Source: Chionis minor (lineage: Eukaryota > Chordata > Aves > Charadriiformes > Chionididae). From it: a DNA stretch of 64,000 nucleotides. The position numbers and the translations under genes were made by a program. Shown here in pieces: positions 1 through 12,500 of this stretch (the stretch's first letter is position 1; each line of letters starts with the position of its first letter). Under the pieces are notes generated by a model. That model had not been told where the DNA came from and did no database searches. It saw nothing but the letters and a program-made list of their open reading frames with translations. The stretch covers positions 375,609 through 439,608 of the forward strand of contig VZSF01000638.1 of the NCBI GenBank assembly GCA_013398295.1, given 5' to 3'.

Positions 1-506
1 TGAACACTGAAACCTTGATTTCTCCCTCCAACATATCTGAAGACGTCTATGCTGTAGTTTGCTCTGATTGAAAGCATATGGTTTTCATTTTGCTTTGACG
101 TCTACTACCTTTGAAAATGGAATTCTTTCCATTGATTGATCGGGGATTGTTATAACTGCTGCTTCTCCTGAGCCTTTAATTTCCTACAGTTAATGTAAAG
201 ATGCATATGTAGGGAAACTGCTGCACAGAAGTAAGTGCAGAGCAGGCACCACAGGATAAATTGTGAAACGATGTGGATATCTGATTGCTGCTACAGGCAT
301 CTATCAAAATGTAGATTCTCAAACTAAATTTCCTGAATGCTGGTGTTTCTGCCAGTAGTATTCAGTAAAAGTCTCAAATAATCATTGGGTCAGTGGATAA
401 AGTACATCTGGGAGAAATGACTGGAGGTGGCAGTTTTGTGAGAAGTAACTGCTGAGGTCTGTCAATCCAGCGTGCCCCTGATGACTGTGGCTGTAGTGGG
501 GCAGGA
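1..506. other. Sequence upstream of the candidate OSMR signal exon
   Basis: AT-rich, no CpG island, no recognisable exon or promoter. If the 507-573 exon is real this is intron 1; otherwise it is a deeper intron. Confidence 0.5.
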
Positions 507-573
507 ATGCCCAGAATGAGTTCTGTTTTATTAAAACATACAGTTTTTTCTCTGATTTATTTTCTGTGTCCTG
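507..573 (+). CDS. OSMR: OSMR candidate exon 1 (start codon and signal peptide)
   Basis: An ATG at 507 (a second at 516) opens 22 codons with a Lys-His n-region and a hydrophobic core [13 protein letters not shown] donor (gtcagt) follows at 574. The exon ends in phase 1, exactly what exon 1574 needs, and the joined codon becomes Glu, giving ...FLCP-ES..., which lines up with the mature N-terminus of human OSMR from memory. A phase-1 intron just after the signal peptide is usual in this receptor family. The donor is not strong and no transcript evidence is available, so the true signal exon could instead lie left of the window. Confidence 0.5.
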
Positions 574-3500
574 GTCAGTATAAGCATTCTGACCCCATTG
601 TCTGTAGCAAGCAGAGGCATCTTGGAAAGCAACTGTGGCAAAAGAAAAAGCGTAGTTACTTGGCCATTTCGATTCTCAGGCTTCATTAACAACCAGATCA
701 AGTTTAGAGGCTTGGTTTGTTTGTTTGTTTTTTTTTCAGGAAGGAGAGAAGATACAGATCAGTGAGCACGTTATTTAATCTCTTCCAAGAGTTAGGTTTT
801 CTTGGGAGGGGTGACAGAGCAAACAGCTAAAAAGAGGGCCACTTGTAAGGTGATTTGTAGTTTTCAGCCTTTCCTTTGCTGACACCAAAATGGACTTCAG
901 TCTGACTTTTAAATTCTTTTTTATTCTGGGCATTAACTCCAGACCGACAAAAGGATGGAGGTGCCATTATAATTAGGCATTTCCTTCCAATAGAAGAATC
1001 CACAGCCCTGACTAAAGAACATAAGCTCTCTGTGGAGCAGTCAGGAATGTGCTTATCTAGACTGTCATCTCAGCTAGCTAGTGGAGGAAAACAACCTATC
1101 CTGTTCAAATACTTGATTTGCACTAACCAATTTAGTCTTAATTAGGTCAGAGGCAAAACTGAGCGCAGGTTTCTGTCCAAATGATGAGAAGGCTTACTGG
1201 GGTTTGGGGTTTCTTAGGATTCAGTGTGTTAATACATTATTTTGTTCCCCTTCATAAAACTATGAAGGGATGGATCGGTATTCCCATAAAGTAGTAAATT
1301 GAGCCATAAAGGCATAAAGAAATTAAATAGCATACCCAGTGTCACGGTAAGGGGGCTACTGAGGAGATTCAGGAACCTCATTCTAGCCTGCTGATGCCTT
1401 AAGATGAAAGATTGTCTTTGCTTTTGGTATCAACAGCATGGGTCTCGATCACTTTATTTTTCCTTCAGAACTGTCTGGCGTAGAACGTATCTTACCTTTA
1501 ACCACTGTTGTTTCAGATCTGCTTTGTAACTTAGCTAAACATTAATATTTTTGTATCCTTTTTGTGCTGCTAGAATCCATTGTGTTTCCAGTAACGTACC
1601 TTAACATTTCCAAGGATTTGGATCTTCAGCGGCTGTTGGTGGAATGGGATGTTGCCAAGTCAGCGCATGATGCTGGTCTGTCAATGTCCTTTGAAATACA
1701 AGTCCGTCGAACAGCTGAAACTACTACTGTGTGGACAGTAAGTGTATTTTAAAAAAAAGGTATACTAGTTATTTACAATATAAAGGAAGCTAAAGGAAAA
1801 TCAAATGTGCAGATGCATATGCAGATAGCTTTTCTTTACAGGTTTACAATTTACAACATAGTATTTACAACACTATACTAGAAATACCTCTGTATTTCAC
1901 TAGGTGCCAGTCTAATGTTATGCCCAGTTTTTGTGCAAAAAAAAAAAAATACTGGCTTGGATGAAGAAGTCATTTTCACCTGTGCAGGATGTAGATATGC
2001 CTTGGATACCCTTATTGAGGGATTGTGGTGGGCAGACTTAGGAGATCCGATTTTGAAGGCCTCTGTTTTTCTTTCAAGGTGCAGGTCTCCTAAGCGGCCT
2101 CCCAGAAACACCCTTTCCCTTGCTCCAGAAGGCAGTCTTTTTTGTGGCATGACTAGTACCCTTCACTGGGGACTAATTGAGCATGAGTCATGTTGCTGGA
2201 ACTCCTCTTGCTTTGTGAACCAAACAATAGTCTCAGTGTGAGCAAAGCTTTTTAAGCCCTGTGCTTGGCCCTGTTAGCAGTTACCTTATAGCCACCTCTC
2301 CCAATTAAGGAAGACGTCTCTTTTGCAAAGTCCCTGTCCTGCTAGTTTTCCATAACATCTAAACCAGCCAAATTTTCTGAAGAGGTAGAGATCACCCAAA
2401 TCATAGGCTTAGGCCTGCTCCTGGTGTTTTCCCCAGTTGGGGACTTGAGCGTGAGAACTTTTGTCTCCAAAGAAAATGTCCTCTCCTTTGGATCTGACAA
2501 AATTCTTTTGGGAACTAAATGCATGTTTTATGGATATTATAGCCTATTGTGACTCATCTGCTGATTGAACTATGGAAGAATATGAAATGCACATGTTAAA
2601 ACACAGTAAGAATGGAAAACTGCTCTGGCTTATTTAAAGCTGCTATTTCTGACAAAGCACATAAAGCAGAGAAGGGCTTACTTTTCTGAAACCAGAAGTC
2701 AATAAAATGAGATGGGAGTGTTAAGAATCACAAATTACTCTGATCAGCCAAGCTGGTAGTATTTTGTATCCGAGTTTGAAGAACCATGTCTTCACTGCAG
2801 ATGAGCTCTTTGCAGTTCAAAAGATTTTGACCACTTTGATAGATGGGATAGGATTTTTTTAAAACCCCATGAGTAGATCTAACCCTGAAGTCAGAAGCTG
2901 GGGCCATGTAGCTACAAACAGTTAAGTGGGGTTTTTTGAGTATCATTCCAACAATATCTTTTTAACTTGCTGGAAGAAAGAGTTTTTTGAATCCAAGGAT
3001 GTAGTCTGTTCTATTACTCATGGTAAACACGACAAGGAAAATAAACAGGATATTTTGGATGTCACTACCACATAGGAATGTGTTTGCTTCTGTGTTTTTC
3101 TGAAGAATGTGTACCAATAAAGAAACTCTGTGAGTCTGCACATGCCAAAGCAGGGACAGTCTTCCAAAGAAGTGACTACATTCCTCAGTGCTGTAACTGA
3201 GAAATTAAATTGTTAACTGATTGCAGAGTTTTTCTCAGAGTGGTGGCATTATGAACATGCAGGTGTTGCTAATGGAGAGCAGTTCTTTAGTTGTCATTGT
3301 GAGCCAGGACTCTGGTACAACTCATACGAGCAGCACGGGGCTATGTGCTGAGAATCTGGTATGGTTGCTTTAAGAAGTACTACCATATATGTTGTGTTCT
3401 AAAATGCATTCATAATTACAGGTGGTTAATAGAATTTTTTGAGCCATTTTTTCCTGCTTCATATGGGCTTTAATGCCAGGGAAGATTCACACTTGGGGTA

Positions 3501-6500
3501 CATTTTCATCTGTCTGTCTGTGTGACTACGTGGTCACCTGGTTAGTGATGCCCTGGTTAGTTTGAATTGCTGTGCAGCTCACTTGTGCCCAGGTGGGCAC
3601 ATGCTGAGAGGACTTTGTAGGGTATCTTGTCTTAGAGAGAAGCAGAACATTTTATGGTTTTTGCTGTATGTCTGCATTTATATTATTCAGTATAAAAATG
3701 TTTGCCAAATTACAGAGCATTTAGCTGTCATGATTTTTGAACTTAATTTTATATTTTAGGCTGCACTTCTTCTGTTAGCTTCATGGAGCTCTCAATAGTT
3801 TTGGATGTATTTTTTCATGCTTATTGCATGTGCATATTACAGCAGTCAAGCATTTTGGGAGAAATCAGCAGGTATTTTCCTACCCTGCCTGTCACTAATG
3901 GTAGTACTGTCCTCAGATGCTGTGCCTCAGAACTACAATGAGATATGATCTGCATAAATCCTTACTGGCCAGTGCAGCTTCCTGCTGTAATTCAGAGCCA
4001 GGGATATGTAACGCAGAGCATTAGACAAGGTGCACTTGTGGGCAGCAGCATCTGCGCATGCCATTAGTCATGTAATAGCAGGCACAAATGACCCACTAAA
4101 GTTTCTGAGGGCGAATCCATTTCATGAGAAGCAGGGACTGACTCACAACTAAGTTGTCAGAGTCAAGTAGTCTTGCCAGCACATCAGTCGCTCCACCGCT
4201 ACTAGTACAGATTTGTGAGTGGTTACTTAGCTTACTAGTTACTTACTGTGAGATCACATACAGTCACTGTGATTTCAGAGATTCGGTTTTTTGAAAGCAT
4301 TTTCCTCCTTTGAGCTTTTTCTCTCACTGCTTTTGGTTGTACTTCTGAAATGCCCGTACATCACTGTGTTTTCAATACTTTGCCTTACTGGCCTTTGTTT
4401 ATAGGAGTTTCATAACATCACGCTTGATAAATCAGGAAAGCCGCTTCATTGGATATGGGATTCAGACTTACCTTTGGAGTGTACGTCACACTCAGTGAGA
4501 ATCAGGAGCAAAGCAGAAGCATCAAAAATCTGGAGTCAGTGGAGTCTGTGGGAGACTATCCTGGGTAAGCAAAAAAAGGTTTTGCAATATTGGTTTTAAT
4601 TTTTCCAGTACAAAGCTAGACTGCAATTCACTGGTGACTGTAATGGTGAAGTCCGATTCGAGGGAGATGGCGTCACATCAAGAATCCATTTTGAACTCTT
4701 TCTTTGTGAGCACTAACTGACTCTTCCTTTTCATTTTTTTTTTCCCCCCGCTGGCAATACTAGCAATGCTTCAGCTGTTTTAATTTGCAGACTATCTTCC
4801 TAAGCTAGTAGACCAAAGTTTTAGAGCTTTTCTTTCTTGTGCTTTAAAAAAATCCTGTACGTAGAGCGGCATGGGATCTTGGATAGGCTCTAGCGTAGGC
4901 TATCACCAGGTCAGACACAGCCCTGGGTCAGACTGGGGGTGAGGAGAGGAAGCGCATAGCTATGGCTACATCATCTGATGCGTGTGTTGCTTTTGTCTGG
5001 GCTATCATAGCTTTGATTAGTATTAAAGAAGCAAAGAGAGAGGAGCAAGTCAGCTCCTTATGTCACTTGGGATGAACTTGTATGAATTATGTGAGAGTAA
5101 ACAGGAAGTGAAGCAATAACGTAATTATTGATATCACAAAAACCTTTCTTTCCAGATTACAATGTCTAACTAGAACAGCTTGGTTTCCAGAGAATTTAGT
5201 TTAAACAAAATATGTAACTGCTTTTGAAAAAAATGACTATAGCAATTTTGTAAAGAAACACTGTTCTTATTTGGAGCAGCAAGGGCTTTTAATTATGGGA
5301 GACATCAAGCGTAGTAGAAGTGTCACAAGTCTGTATAATTGGATTGTGGCGCATAAATTGCCCATCTCCCTCACCTTATATAATGGGAAATAGGATGGAA
5401 GACTCCCTTTCTCACTAAGCTCAATCTTGGAGATTCTATTTTTTCAGTTGAAATTGGATGGCGATCAAAAGTACTATTTCTTCATCACAAACTGATCCTG
5501 CATTACAGACCTGATTTAGAGCTCTCTGAAAGATAGTGACTCTAGTCTTCATCAGATTTTTGGATTAGATTCTTAAGAGTAGATTTCATCTCCAACCTGT
5601 GCAGAAGCCTGCGAGTCACTTGAGTTCCACTAATTTTTGCATCCATCAGGAAATCCAGCATTGAGAGCCATGGAAGTCTCATTCCAAGCTGCGTATCCCC
5701 TTACTGATCAGATTCATTCAATGTTGACTCCTTTCAGCTGAGCTCTACATGAGATTCAGAGCGTGATGGTTTTCTAGGTCCCTGCTCATAGTCTTCAAGA
5801 GCTGGCATTTTGGCTGCAAGCATCAGCCTGTTCATAGGTGCAGGAGGTAGTGTTCATCTGTAAAGGCAGTTCTTGAACACACAGTCTTTGTTTCCCCTAA
5901 GTGAGAGGCAGTGACATGGATTTAGGGTCTTAGGTAGTTTGTTCGACTATGTTATATGTTTATGGGTTTAAGAGAATTGAAAGTATGATTACATATGAAG
6001 TTGATCTCTGTATGGGGAAGAATACTAAATAAAAGTCCATGAATTAATAATATAACATTAGTAGATTCTTGTGTAAATGCTCAATTATGTGTTTTGTTTG
6101 AAGGCTGCTGTCATGAGCAGATTTTGAAATGGTTTATTGTATATTAATTTGCAGGCCTGGACATTTCAAATAACAGTGGACCACAAATCTTTCCAAGTGA
6201 AAAAATTGTAGAGGAAGGCTCTGACATTACTCTTTGTTGCATTGGAAGGAAAGGTCAAATCATTAAGGAATTCTTTACAGCCCCAGCTGTTCAAGTTTTG
6301 AATCACTCAAACAGTCAAGTTGGAATTCTAACTCTGAAAAGTGTGGTACATCAAGAAGTGCCTCACATTACTGTCTACTGTAAAGAGTCTTGCAATGAAG
6401 ACCAATGCTATGACCATGCAGTTTTCTTTGTGGGTAGTAAGTGAATGCTTTAGTACAGTTCTATTTTTCTGTTGTTATTAAGTCAAGAATGCATGTGGGG

Positions 6501-9500
6501 AATGGGAAAAGGAAAAAAAAAAAGCTTGCTGTAAGTCATTGTCCCATTGTCCTGTCATGTCCAGCTGAACTTTATTTAATGTCTGACTTCAGATCTGCAC
6601 GCTTCCATATAACATGCATTAAAGAACAGCATTTTATGTGTTCAGATTAATCTGATTAATTGATCCTAGGACATGTGACTGATTTTTAAATATACCTACT
6701 CATTTAGGAGTTCAGCTTCATTGTGTGCATGTGGTAAAAACTCAGCGCAGTCCCCCTTTTGGAGGCTAGTGGCAATTTTTACAGACACAAAACAATACGG
6801 GTTAAATTAATGAATGCATGAATATAACAAAAAATAGTAACGTAGAGAAGTGTTTGGATTGCAGTTAGTTTATGCTGTTATCCTGATTGTCTCTGCAGAG
6901 TGTTCATTGCATAAGGGTAGTTGAAATAATAACATCTGCAGTAAACTAGACTTTGTACATATCCAGTATTTCTAGTTTGTTAATATGGTAAAAAGTTTGA
7001 TTACTTTTGCCTTGACTGCCATGCTGTTGGTGTTTTTGTGGTTTCCCCTCTGACAAGAGCCACCTGATACACCTAATGATTTTTCCTGCCAAACTCAAGA
7101 CATGAGAATAGTAACATGTACTTGGAGCCAAGGAGGAGATACCTATCTTTATGGACGTCATTCACCAAAATACACCTTGTCTGATGAGTAAGCCTCCTTA
7201 CTGTGATATTAACTCTGGTCTCTGCTGTGCAGAACAGTCATGTTCTGTCCTTTAAAATCTGTGGAAATGTTTTTTATCCTTGTTGCAATTATCTGCCTGC
7301 CTCTTTTCAGCTTACTGATCAGCTTATTTAACAAAGTTTGAGCAGTGCAGAACTTTGCTGAATTAGACTACTATAACAAAGTCGCAGGTCCATCAGACCA
7401 GTTCTGATTGATAAAGGTTGTTCTAACCATCCTTTTGGGTTAACTTGTTTGGATATCTTTCAGAAGGTACAAAGACAGCCCGCAATCAGGATATAGATAA
7501 CTTACAGGTATAACATAATTATTGGGTAACTCACACAACAGGGAACTAGGATTTAATCAGCTGGTAGGCTGAGTATTAGTGTATTCACAATCCATTGACG
7601 CTAATGCTGGCTCAAACTGGTGATACTCAGCTAACCCTCAGTTAGCCTGATTTGCGTCCCTAGTTCTTTTTCTTTAGGGTTTTGTAACTTTACATGTGGG
7701 TATTCTTCTTGTGTCCTTGAGCTACTGACAAGCCTATCTCAAAAATCCTACTTCTGCCTATAATTTCTATCATTTAAGTGGAGTTTTTTGTTGTTTGGGG
7801 CTTTTTTTTTTAGTTTTTTAAATCTCTCTCTAGACTTTCTCACAGCTCTTTCTTAGTAGTCTTGAGCCAAGGTTACAGAGCTGTGGCATATCAGACCTGA
7901 CCCTTAGCTCCTCGCTACAGAGGTATATAAATAAATGGAGAAAAGAGGGGCTTTACAGGAGGGCCTGAAGAGAAAACTCGTAAAACAGGACAGATGCCTC
8001 ATCATCACAACAAACTTTCAAGAGTTCCTAACAGAAGGCAGGCCATCGTTGTGGGTACCTTCATGGTCTCTGTATTGTTCACTTCCATTAAGATATTATG
8101 ATGACAATTTAAAAATGGAAGGTTAGAAGATGCACTTGAAATTATTGCTCCATTTAAAAGCATAATGGTAGATAACGTGAATGGTTTAATTCTTGGCAAA
8201 TAAGTACCTAGCTTAGAATTTCCATGAGGAAATTGGTAAAATCAATTTAGCTATGTTTTATAAAGTAAACTTAGCTGTATCTGAAAAGGGTAGCAATTTA
8301 GCTGTATCTTAAAAGGATAAAGTAAACTTAGACTTCGGAAAAAAAAACCCCTTCTTCTAATTGTAAGAATACATATATACATCCTACTTCAGGCTAGGGG
8401 AAAGAACCAGGTGGCTTCTTAAAGTCCTCCTCAGCCTTATTTTTTTTTATGATGCCATAATCTAGTTGGTCATCAAAAATTTTAACATCTGTGTCAGTTG
8501 TACCTTATGAAAAAATGCCTTTTTCTTTCTCTCACCTGTTCCTTCTTTTCATAGGTTTTCCAAAAAAATGGTTCCATGCACAGTAACTTGTTCTGAGCAA
8601 TGCTCGTGTTCTTGGGAGATAGGCCGGCAGAGGATCTATAATATCACAGTGACTGTGGAAAACCCACTGGGAAAGAAAACTGCCACAGATGTTTTTGATG
8701 TAACTCACAGAAGTAAGGTCTTTTCTATGTCTTTGTTGAGGTTTTTTTGTTGCAGGCCTTGTCTGCCTTCTGATCTTAATACTTGAGTGCCCCAGTTTAA
8801 AGTATAGAAGTCATTGATTTTTATCTTTACATTTTTTTATTAGTTATCTGTCCCTGTGCTATAGTTGTCTGCTGTCTCTTCAGTTTCAGCTTTGCAAACT
8901 TGTGTTTAATGGTAGAAAACAGCTTCACTCCAAAGGGTCCGATTTGGTTATTGAAATGACCCCTTAATGCTTCAAAATCTGCCGCTTTGCTGAAGCTGCT
9001 TCACGATACAGGACGCAACACGATACAAGGATATAAAATGGGGAGTTGAAGAAAAATATATGTGTAGGTTACTTGGGAATTCAGTCCTTTCTCAAAAATG
9101 TTATTGCTGATGTTACTGTCTTTCCGAAATAAAATGGAGATGCACGTTTTGAAAAGTTGGTAAATAAGATTACTAACACCTCTCCAAATGACGTGTGATA
9201 CAGGGGTAAGCAACTATTGCTAGGAAGAGGACATAGTGCTAACCTGTCTTCATGCTAATATGGGACAGTAACATCTGTTGTGCTGCTGTGAGGGAGGAAG
9301 AGTAGTTCATCATCAGTGAACTAAACCAGCGTGTTCTGTGAGCAGTAACTGATGGGTGTGGTTTCTTCTTCCATATTAGTTGTGTCCTTTCTCACAGTGT
9401 GCCCGGGCTCCCCTAAGTTCCTGCACACATGTGCCTCAAAACACCTGGGTATTTCCCATGTCTCCAGCAGTATTTCCATTTCTCCTTGTGTCTTCTAGCC

Positions 9501-12500
9501 CCAGCATATCCACCTCAGTGTTCCCAAGGTCCTGTGGGCGCTTTATCTGTTCGATGAAGCAGGAAGCAACGTGTGCTTTGCTTAGTCCTGAAGCTGACAG
9601 GCTGATGGATGGGGAGGCTGCTGGTGTAACTGCTGCGTTCTGGCAGCACTTCAGTCCTCAGAGGCACTGATTGCAGTTTTGCTAGCTGCGCTTTTTCATG
9701 TGTCTTGTAGAAACATATGCTAAATGCCTGTCTGTTAAATTTGTCTCAGAGGTGCATGAAAGTTCTTAAAGTTGATTATCTGATTGTTTGGGGGTGGAAG
9801 AAATAGAGCAGGAAGACAGTGGAGGAGTAAATTGACGGGTTGTAGTAGACAACAAAATATTATAAACTAAGTTTTCATGGCAAATAAGGCTTGAATAGGT
9901 TACATTCAATGTGCTAAGTACATTAAAATTTTACTACAATTTTCTTTTTCCAGTTCTAATGATTGTTACAAGTTAAAGAAATTATATATAATATTTATAA
10001 TGAGTTAACCTTTTTAAATAGTGATTGCTGCAAAGTCCTTTATGTTTTTTCTGATCCTGGACATATTTACAGTGGAATTTTCCTTACTTAAAGGATGTCA
10101 GCAAGTAAAGGAAAACTGAAGTCCATTGTTTCCAGTTCTGCATGTGGTGGCTGGGACCGTCTGTATCAAACGCGAGCTCCTTTGAGTCTGGAAGTCCTCA
10201 AATTGTAATTCATGGTCCATGAAGTTCTAGGATAATGGCCAAACCTGTAAACATACCATTAACTCACATTGGTCTGTCTTACTCCTTACAATTGGACTGA
10301 TAATATGGGAGAGCTTGAGATCTGCTGCTCTTGCTGAGTACTGCTTACATAGCAGTAAAGGATCTCAGAAATCTTCTGGAAGAAGTAGTATTGGCAGTGT
10401 TTACCGGAGGGTAACTACTGACAGGAGTCAATGTAAGAGTCCTGAATAAAGTTTTTGCTGAAGATGCTGTATTGTGGGTTGTAGAAATGTGCCAAATGTT
10501 ACTCGCCATGCTACATCAGGAGCCTCCACCAGGGCCTGGATTAGAGAATTTTAATGGATTTGCAATAAAAGTCCATGATTATTTCTTTTGTTCATGATGT
10601 TCTAAAATATTTCCCAGTCAGTACAAAGGGGTTTTTTCATCTTGTATAACATTTACTTACATTAACATTGTGAACCTCTAGTTCCTCTTTAGTAATTTAT
10701 AGAAGCTCTTTAGTAATTTATGTGTGCTTCTCCTAGACTGTCAGAAAAATCTGTATTTCTTATTAGCTTTTATTACTCAGCTAAATTACCTTAAAATACT
10801 TTTGCATATATTTTATGTTTTACAAGAGCTAACTTAGATTTTCTGTTGGCAGCTTATCCTGCTGCACCTTTCCAGCTGTGGGAAGAATGCACAGATACAG
10901 AAATCACATTATATTGGAAATACCGAAACAAAGGAATTGAACTTTTTTGTCAGACTGAAGTGCGCCAACCTGATGGGAAAGTAGAACTGGTATGAAACCT
11001 GAATTTCATATGCAAAAACCTAACAAATATCATTTTGATGTGAGATTAAAAAATAATTCCCCAGCAATATGAATACACTCTAAATCTTGTGTGTTGATGT
11101 GTCTGGTTTCTGGATTTGTTTGCTCCCAAGCTCTACGCTGATGATGTGGTCCATGTGGGCAGCCATTGCTGGCCCTAATTGACACTCCCAACATTTCCTA
11201 TACTGCTGGCCAAAGTGTATGGTGTGACTGGTGTGTGTATGTGACTCTGTCCTCGGCTGGATGGATTCTGAGATTCTTTAAGTAAATGAAAATACTTACG
11301 GACTTTATAATTGGTGTTAGCTACTGCTAATCTTTATTTGTCGTGTTTTTATTGTTCGTATCATCTTACACATAAATGGTGGAAAGGTGTGTTGAAGGCT
11401 TTTTTTATATTAGTCCAGGAGCTTTCTGTGTACAATTGACTATAGCTGATGGTAGTGTGTCTGTTTTATAGTAAGGGAACCCCAGAACAGTTTTTTCTTC
11501 CAATCCTCTTCCATCTCGTGAAGATTATTTGAGTAGACTCCTTGTCTTGTTCGACCTCTTTCACAAATGATGAGGCTGACTGACTCTTTGCATGTGTACT
11601 GTGGATTCTCTGTAGCTGTTTTCTTATGAAGGCAGCTTACCTCTAGAATATTAAAAGGGCATTATGAAGATCAGCATCAAGCTGCGTTCCATCTTAAGTA
11701 TTGCTCAAGAGCTGTTAGATCAAATTGCTGCCGCAGTTGACCATTGGAAGAGACAGTTTAGAGAGGCTTAAAAACATGCTCGCTTCTTGACTCTTAGCAG
11801 AACTCACCCTGTCTTGTAGGATGGAGGGAGGGAAAAAACAGAAAGAAAAGGTAGCTGTAGGTGCTGTGCATAGATCTGCAACAGCATCTTACTTATGTGA
11901 ACTGAGTAAGAGACCTGGACTCTGGGAGGATAAGATCTCAGCAAGTTCCCTTCTTGACGTAAAGATTACTCATTTGACAGGTTGTGAGTGACTCCTAATC
12001 AGACAGTTACACAGAGATGCTTTGCAGACCTCTTTTTGGATTTTTGGATCTCCTAGTCTTTCCGTCTTGTGCATATCTTATTTTTTTCTTTTTTTTTTCT
12101 TTTTGACTATTGTTTCATGATTATCTTTCCCAAGTCAAGCTTAACCGGCTGTCGTAGGATCTAGGTTACTGTTTTTATCAGATGAAAACCTCCAGCTAAC
12201 GAAGCTGAGCTGAACTCTGACTGTTCTGTTTTTCTGTTGTCTTGCAGCGTAATAGTTCAGGCACGCATCTCAATTACGCCAGCATCACCGTGGGTGGGCT
12301 GCAGCCCTACACTGAATACACAGCGAGAGTACACTGTGGGGCAGCAAAGCATTTCTGGAGGTGGAGTGAATGGAGTGAAGCCCGAACCATCAGAACAAAG
12401 GAATCAAGTATGTCCAGCCTATTGAGAAGGGAAGCTTGAAGGATGTTCTTTGCTTGCACCTCTGTCTGCTGTTTGTTGCTACTCTTCTGCTGGGTAGCTG

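Larger units (their letters stand above)
8713..12247 (+). other. OSMR introns 6 and 7 (exon 7 lies between, 10853-10989)
   Basis: About 3.4 kb of intron. A 96-codon open frame at 9380-9670 is proline/serine rich without domain features. Nothing else is recognised apart from the short direct repeat near 10.69 kb. Confidence 0.55.

Noticed and set aside
1878..2241. Overlapping open frames on both strands in OSMR intron 2
   Set aside because: No homology recognised, no consensus splice context and low-complexity composition.
7056..7060. Alternative acceptor two bases downstream for OSMR exon 5
   Set aside because: It would read Thr-Thr-stop at once, so only the upstream AG keeps the frame.
9380..9670. 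96-codon frame in OSMR intron 6
   Set aside because: Proline/serine-rich translation without features; the length is expected by chance in this amount of sequence.
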